The notes beneath the pieces were generated by a model, which searched no databases, was not told the DNA's origin, and was given only the letters and a program-made list of their open reading frames with translations. A program made the position numbers and the translations under genes. A stretch of DNA of 13,619 nucleotides from Candidatus Bathyarchaeota archaeon (GTDB taxonomy: Archaea; Thermoproteota; Bathyarchaeia; Bathyarchaeales; Bathyarchaeaceae), in NCBI GenBank assembly GCA_014859755.1, contig JACUTO010000028.1, forward strand, positions 1 through 13,619. The letters run 5' to 3'. Positions 11,732 through 13,619 of this stretch are shown here, piece after piece (position 1 is the stretch's first letter; each line of letters opens with the position of its first letter).

Positions 11732-12609
11732 TAGGCGTCTTTCCGCTCCTTTTCGTAGAGGTCCTTGGCGAAGAGACCAGCGCCTATGGCTCCAGCGATT
11801 ATGGGGTCAAATTCCTTCTTCATGGGCAAAGCTTTGACGCCGATTATGTCCTCCAGCCTCTTCACGATGCCAACGTTTTTTGAGATTCCGCCGGTGATAA
11901 CGAAGTCCTTCTGCACTCCAACTCTCTTCAACAATTCTGCGATTCGACTAGCCATCGCCGAGCAGTAGGCAGCCAAAACCATTTCTTTAGGCCATCCCTT
12001 GCGCAGTAATCCCATAGCTTCGGACTTGGCGAAGACGACGCAGGTGCTGCTCACGGGCTCAGGCTCCTTCTCCACCCTCAGAGACATGGGACCAACCTCC
12101 TCGATTGGTACAGACAAAAGGTCAGCGATGACTTCTATTCCTCGACCCGTGCCAGCCGCACACTTGTCGTTCATAAGAAAAGCCGTAACCTTTCCCTTCT
12201 CGTCGCAGCGGATTGCCTTGCAGTCTTGACCCCCCATATCCAGTATGGTTCTCACCGTGGGTCCCCAGATATAGTTGGCACCCCGAGCGTGACAGGTGAT
12301 CTCAGTAATTGCCTTGTTGGCGAAGGGAACGTTCACCCTTCCATAACCCGTTCCTACAACATATTGAATATCGTCTAGCTTCATTCCGGTTCCTTCTAAC
12401 GCCCAGCTCACGGCTTTGTTGGCGCTGTCTGGACTGCTCGCCCCTGTTCGCATTATGCTGTAGGCATAAAGTGTACCGTCGACCATGATAGCCGCCTTGG
12501 AGCTCACCGCCCCCACGTCAACTCCAGCCGTGACGACCTCTGCCCTAGTCCAGTCCTTGCCGGGCACGGTTCGCCTGTATTCAGGCCATCTCCAATATTC
12601 CTTCATCAT
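11731..12609 (-). CDS. bzdQ: Benzoyl-CoA reductase ATPase/activator subunit, BzdQ-like
   Basis: One of two ASKHA-fold ATPase subunits which, in class I benzoyl-CoA reductase, form a heterodimer around a shared [4Fe-4S] cluster and use ATP hydrolysis to drive low-potential electrons onto the catalytic subunits. Visible are the phosphate loop GVDVGAVSSK (29-38), DMGGQDCKAIR (124-134), GGISKN (240-245), and the cluster cysteines Cys150 in NDKCAAGTGR and Cys190 in SSTCVVFAKSE. The N-terminal extension beginning MMKEYWRWPEYRR is, as I recall, typical of the bzd-type Q subunit and argues against a stand-alone 2-hydroxyacyl-CoA dehydratase activator. The 292-residue length fits. Its ATG overlaps the upstream gene's stop by four bases (ATGA). 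Oxygen sensitivity and a cytoplasmic location are expected from the family. Confidence 0.88.
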   Translation of the reverse strand: MMKEYWRWPEYRRTVPGKDWTRAEVVTAGVDVGAVSSKAAIMVDGTLYAYSIMRTGASSPDSANKAVSWALEGTGMKLDDIQYVVGTGYGRVNVPFANKAITEITCHARGANYIWGPTVRTILDMGGQDCKAIRCDEKGKVTAFLMNDKCAAGTGRGIEVIADLLSVPIEEVGPMSLRVEKEPEPVSSTCVVFAKSEAMGLLRKGWPKEMVLAAYCSAMASRIAELLKRVGVQKDFVITGGISKNVGIVKRLEDIIGVKALPMKKEFDPIIAGAIGAGLFAKDLYEKERKDA

Positions 12610-13397
12610 TTTCCACTTCCTCCACGTTCTAATTGTGAGAGAGCGGCTCCCAAGGCGCCAACGAATTCCGGCTCTTCCGGCACCAGCAACTCAACTTCCA
12701 GGGTTTTCTGTAAGGAACTGACAAATCCAACGTTTTTGGCGACTCCTCCCACCAGGACAACATCCCTCTGTATCCCTAATCTGCGCGCCAAGGACGCGAT
12801 CCTGTTGGCTATGGAGTCGTGAATGGCCCGGGCAATGTCTGCCTTCGAAGCTTTTTCATGAATCAGGGACACCACCTCGGATTCGGCGAAAATGGTGCAT
12901 TGGGCGTTCATCGAAATGGTCCTCTTTGCCTCCAACGATAGGGGACCTATTTCCTCCAACTTTACTTCCAACGCCCTCGCCATGGCTTCAATGAAGGTGC
13001 CGGAGCCGGCGGCGCATTTTTCGTTTATAGCGAAGTCAATCATCCTTCCCTCTTCGTTGCACCTGACCGCTCGACTTGTTTCGGCACCCACGTCTATCAT
13101 CGTTCTCGCTGAAGGATACAGAAAGTTTCCTCCCAAGGCGTCGGCTCCCACCATGCTGATCTCGCTGTTGGCGTAGGGAGCTGAATCCTTTCCAGCGCCA
13201 GTCGCCACAACATGGTCGATGTCATCACGTGATAAACCGGCTTTCCGTAAAACTTCGTTGAATAGTTTTTCTGCGGCAGCTTTTTGGTCGAATCCGCTGA
13301 GGATTAGGCCCTTCGCTAAGATTTGGCCGTCCTTCAAGATCAGCACTCTTACGTTTTTGGAGCCCATGTCTATTCCTGCAGTTATCGTTCTCGTCAA
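12606..13397 (-). CDS. bzdP: Benzoyl-CoA reductase ATPase/activator subunit, BzdP-like
   Basis: The partner ATPase to the BzdQ-like protein: 263 residues, same fold. Motifs: GIDMGSKNVR (8-17), DVGAETSRAVR (102-112), cluster cysteines Cys128 in NEKCAAGSGTF and Cys167 in NAQCTIFAESE, and GGVAKN (217-222). Each subunit of the pair supplies two cysteines to the bridging cluster. The two proteins are clearly paralogous yet distinct, as expected for P and Q rather than a recent duplication. The start is awkward: the only candidate before the phosphate loop is TTG at 13395-13397, with AGGAG directly abutting it and an in-frame TAG two codons upstream, so the ribosome binding site spacing is abnormally short. 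Related activators for 2-hydroxyacyl-CoA dehydratases are a less likely alternative because those are homodimers from one gene. Confidence 0.87.
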   Translation of the reverse strand: MTRTITAGIDMGSKNVRVLILKDGQILAKGLILSGFDQKAAAEKLFNEVLRKAGLSRDDIDHVVATGAGKDSAPYANSEISMVGADALGGNFLYPSARTMIDVGAETSRAVRCNEEGRMIDFAINEKCAAGSGTFIEAMARALEVKLEEIGPLSLEAKRTISMNAQCTIFAESEVVSLIHEKASKADIARAIHDSIANRIASLARRLGIQRDVVLVGGVAKNVGFVSSLQKTLEVELLVPEEPEFVGALGAALSQLERGGSGK

Positions 13398-13570
13398 CTC
13401 CTATGCTGCCCTAGTTTTTCCAGGAAGGTTCATTTCTGAGTTAGGTTATTTTCGTTATACCTGTGCTTGAACCTCCAGAATTTTAGTTATGATAAAACGG
13501 TCAAATAAGTGAAGTGGCTGATCAGCTCTGGGCGACTTCGAAGCTTTAGCGGTGTCTTTTTTGGATTGTT
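13398..13570. other. Intergenic region between hydroxyacyl-CoA dehydrogenase and bzdP
   Basis: 173 bases with no supported gene. On the minus strand a CGTTTTATCATAA stretch near 13487-13499 could be a TATA-like box placing transcription about 70 bases ahead of bzdP. That suggests bzdP, bzdQ and the small gene may be transcribed separately from the dehydrogenase upstream. No clear hairpin was found. Confidence 0.4.
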
Positions 13571-13618
13571 CTATTTCTTTTCTGTCCAGTCATAGAAGCC
13601 CTTTCCAGTTTTTCTCCC
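13571..13618 (-). CDS. C-terminus of 3-hydroxyacyl-CoA dehydrogenase (partial)
   Basis: Only the last 15 residues are in the window, GRKTGKGFYDWTEKK followed by TAG (13571-13573), and the frame runs off the right edge. The GRKTGxGFYDY/W ending is the hallmark C-terminus of NAD-dependent 3-hydroxyacyl-CoA/3-hydroxybutyryl-CoA dehydrogenases. Such an enzyme oxidises a 3-hydroxyacyl-CoA (6-hydroxycyclohex-1-ene-type substrates use other dehydrogenase families) and fits beta-oxidation-like steps after ring reduction or ring opening. It lies upstream of and in the same direction as the bzdP-like gene. Confidence 0.72.
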   Translation of the reverse strand, partial: GRKTGKGFYDWTEKK

Positions 13619-13619
13619 A

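Noticed and set aside
12783..12788. GCGCGC inside the bzdP-like gene as another copy of the 3'-end element
   Set aside because: It is only six bases long, lies in the middle of a coding region, and is explained by Arg/Ala codons.
1..13619. CRISPR array, tRNA/rRNA genes, insertion sequence or transposase
   Set aside because: No regularly spaced direct repeats, no cloverleaf-like stretch and no transposase-like protein were seen. The intergenic gaps are all under about 300 bases, and a covariance-model scan could not be run.

Overview
The window looks like a piece of an archaeal chromosome, most likely a Bathyarchaeia-type or related uncultured anaerobic archaeon. This rests on archaeal gene families (AMP phosphorylase, ribose-1,5-bisphosphate isomerase, form III RuBisCO, a short SlyD-like FKBP), TATA/BRE-like boxes about 25 bases ahead of expected transcription starts, GGTG/GGAGGTG ribosome binding sites, and TTG starts. 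The lineage is inferred from gene content; no rRNA or other marker gene is present.

Layout. At 1-97 is the tail of an unidentified gene, with a possible small minus-strand gene (94-309) behind it. An acyl-CoA dehydrogenase with a winged-helix-like C-terminal extension follows (367-1899), then a metallo-beta-lactamase-fold hydrolase (2015-2836) and an FKBP isomerase/chaperone (2933-3361). From 3.5 to 7.4 kb lies the complete archaeal AMP pathway: ribose-1,5-bisphosphate isomerase (+), form III RuBisCO (-, convergent with the isomerase) and AMP phosphorylase (+, divergent from RuBisCO). Together they convert AMP plus phosphate to ribose 1,5-bisphosphate, then RuBP, then with CO2 to two 3-phosphoglycerate. 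Next come a DUF5752-like protein, a zinc-ribbon/DUF7662-like/basic-tail protein and a cupin.

From 9.3 kb to the end the content turns to CoA-ester catabolism: two crotonase-family enzymes (the second BadI/MenB-like) with an orphan antitoxin-like gene between them. A minus-strand set follows: the last residues of a 3-hydroxyacyl-CoA dehydrogenase at the window edge, then overlapping bzdP- and bzdQ-like genes for the ATPase/electron-activator half of a class I benzoyl-CoA reductase, then a translationally coupled 72-residue CxxC protein. With the acyl-CoA dehydrogenase at the other end, this points to anaerobic degradation of aromatic or alicyclic acids through CoA thioesters. The catalytic reductase subunits (BzdN/BzdO type) are not in the window.

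The most unexpected non-coding signal is an alternating (GC)4 element. It occurs six times, each at or within about 20 bases after the stop codon of a plus-strand gene between 2.8 and 9.2 kb. It is absent from the ends of the CoA-catabolism genes. Several proteins also carry informative substitutions at active-site positions: acyl-CoA dehydrogenase, RuBisCO loop 6, metallo-beta-lactamase, cupin and FKBP.
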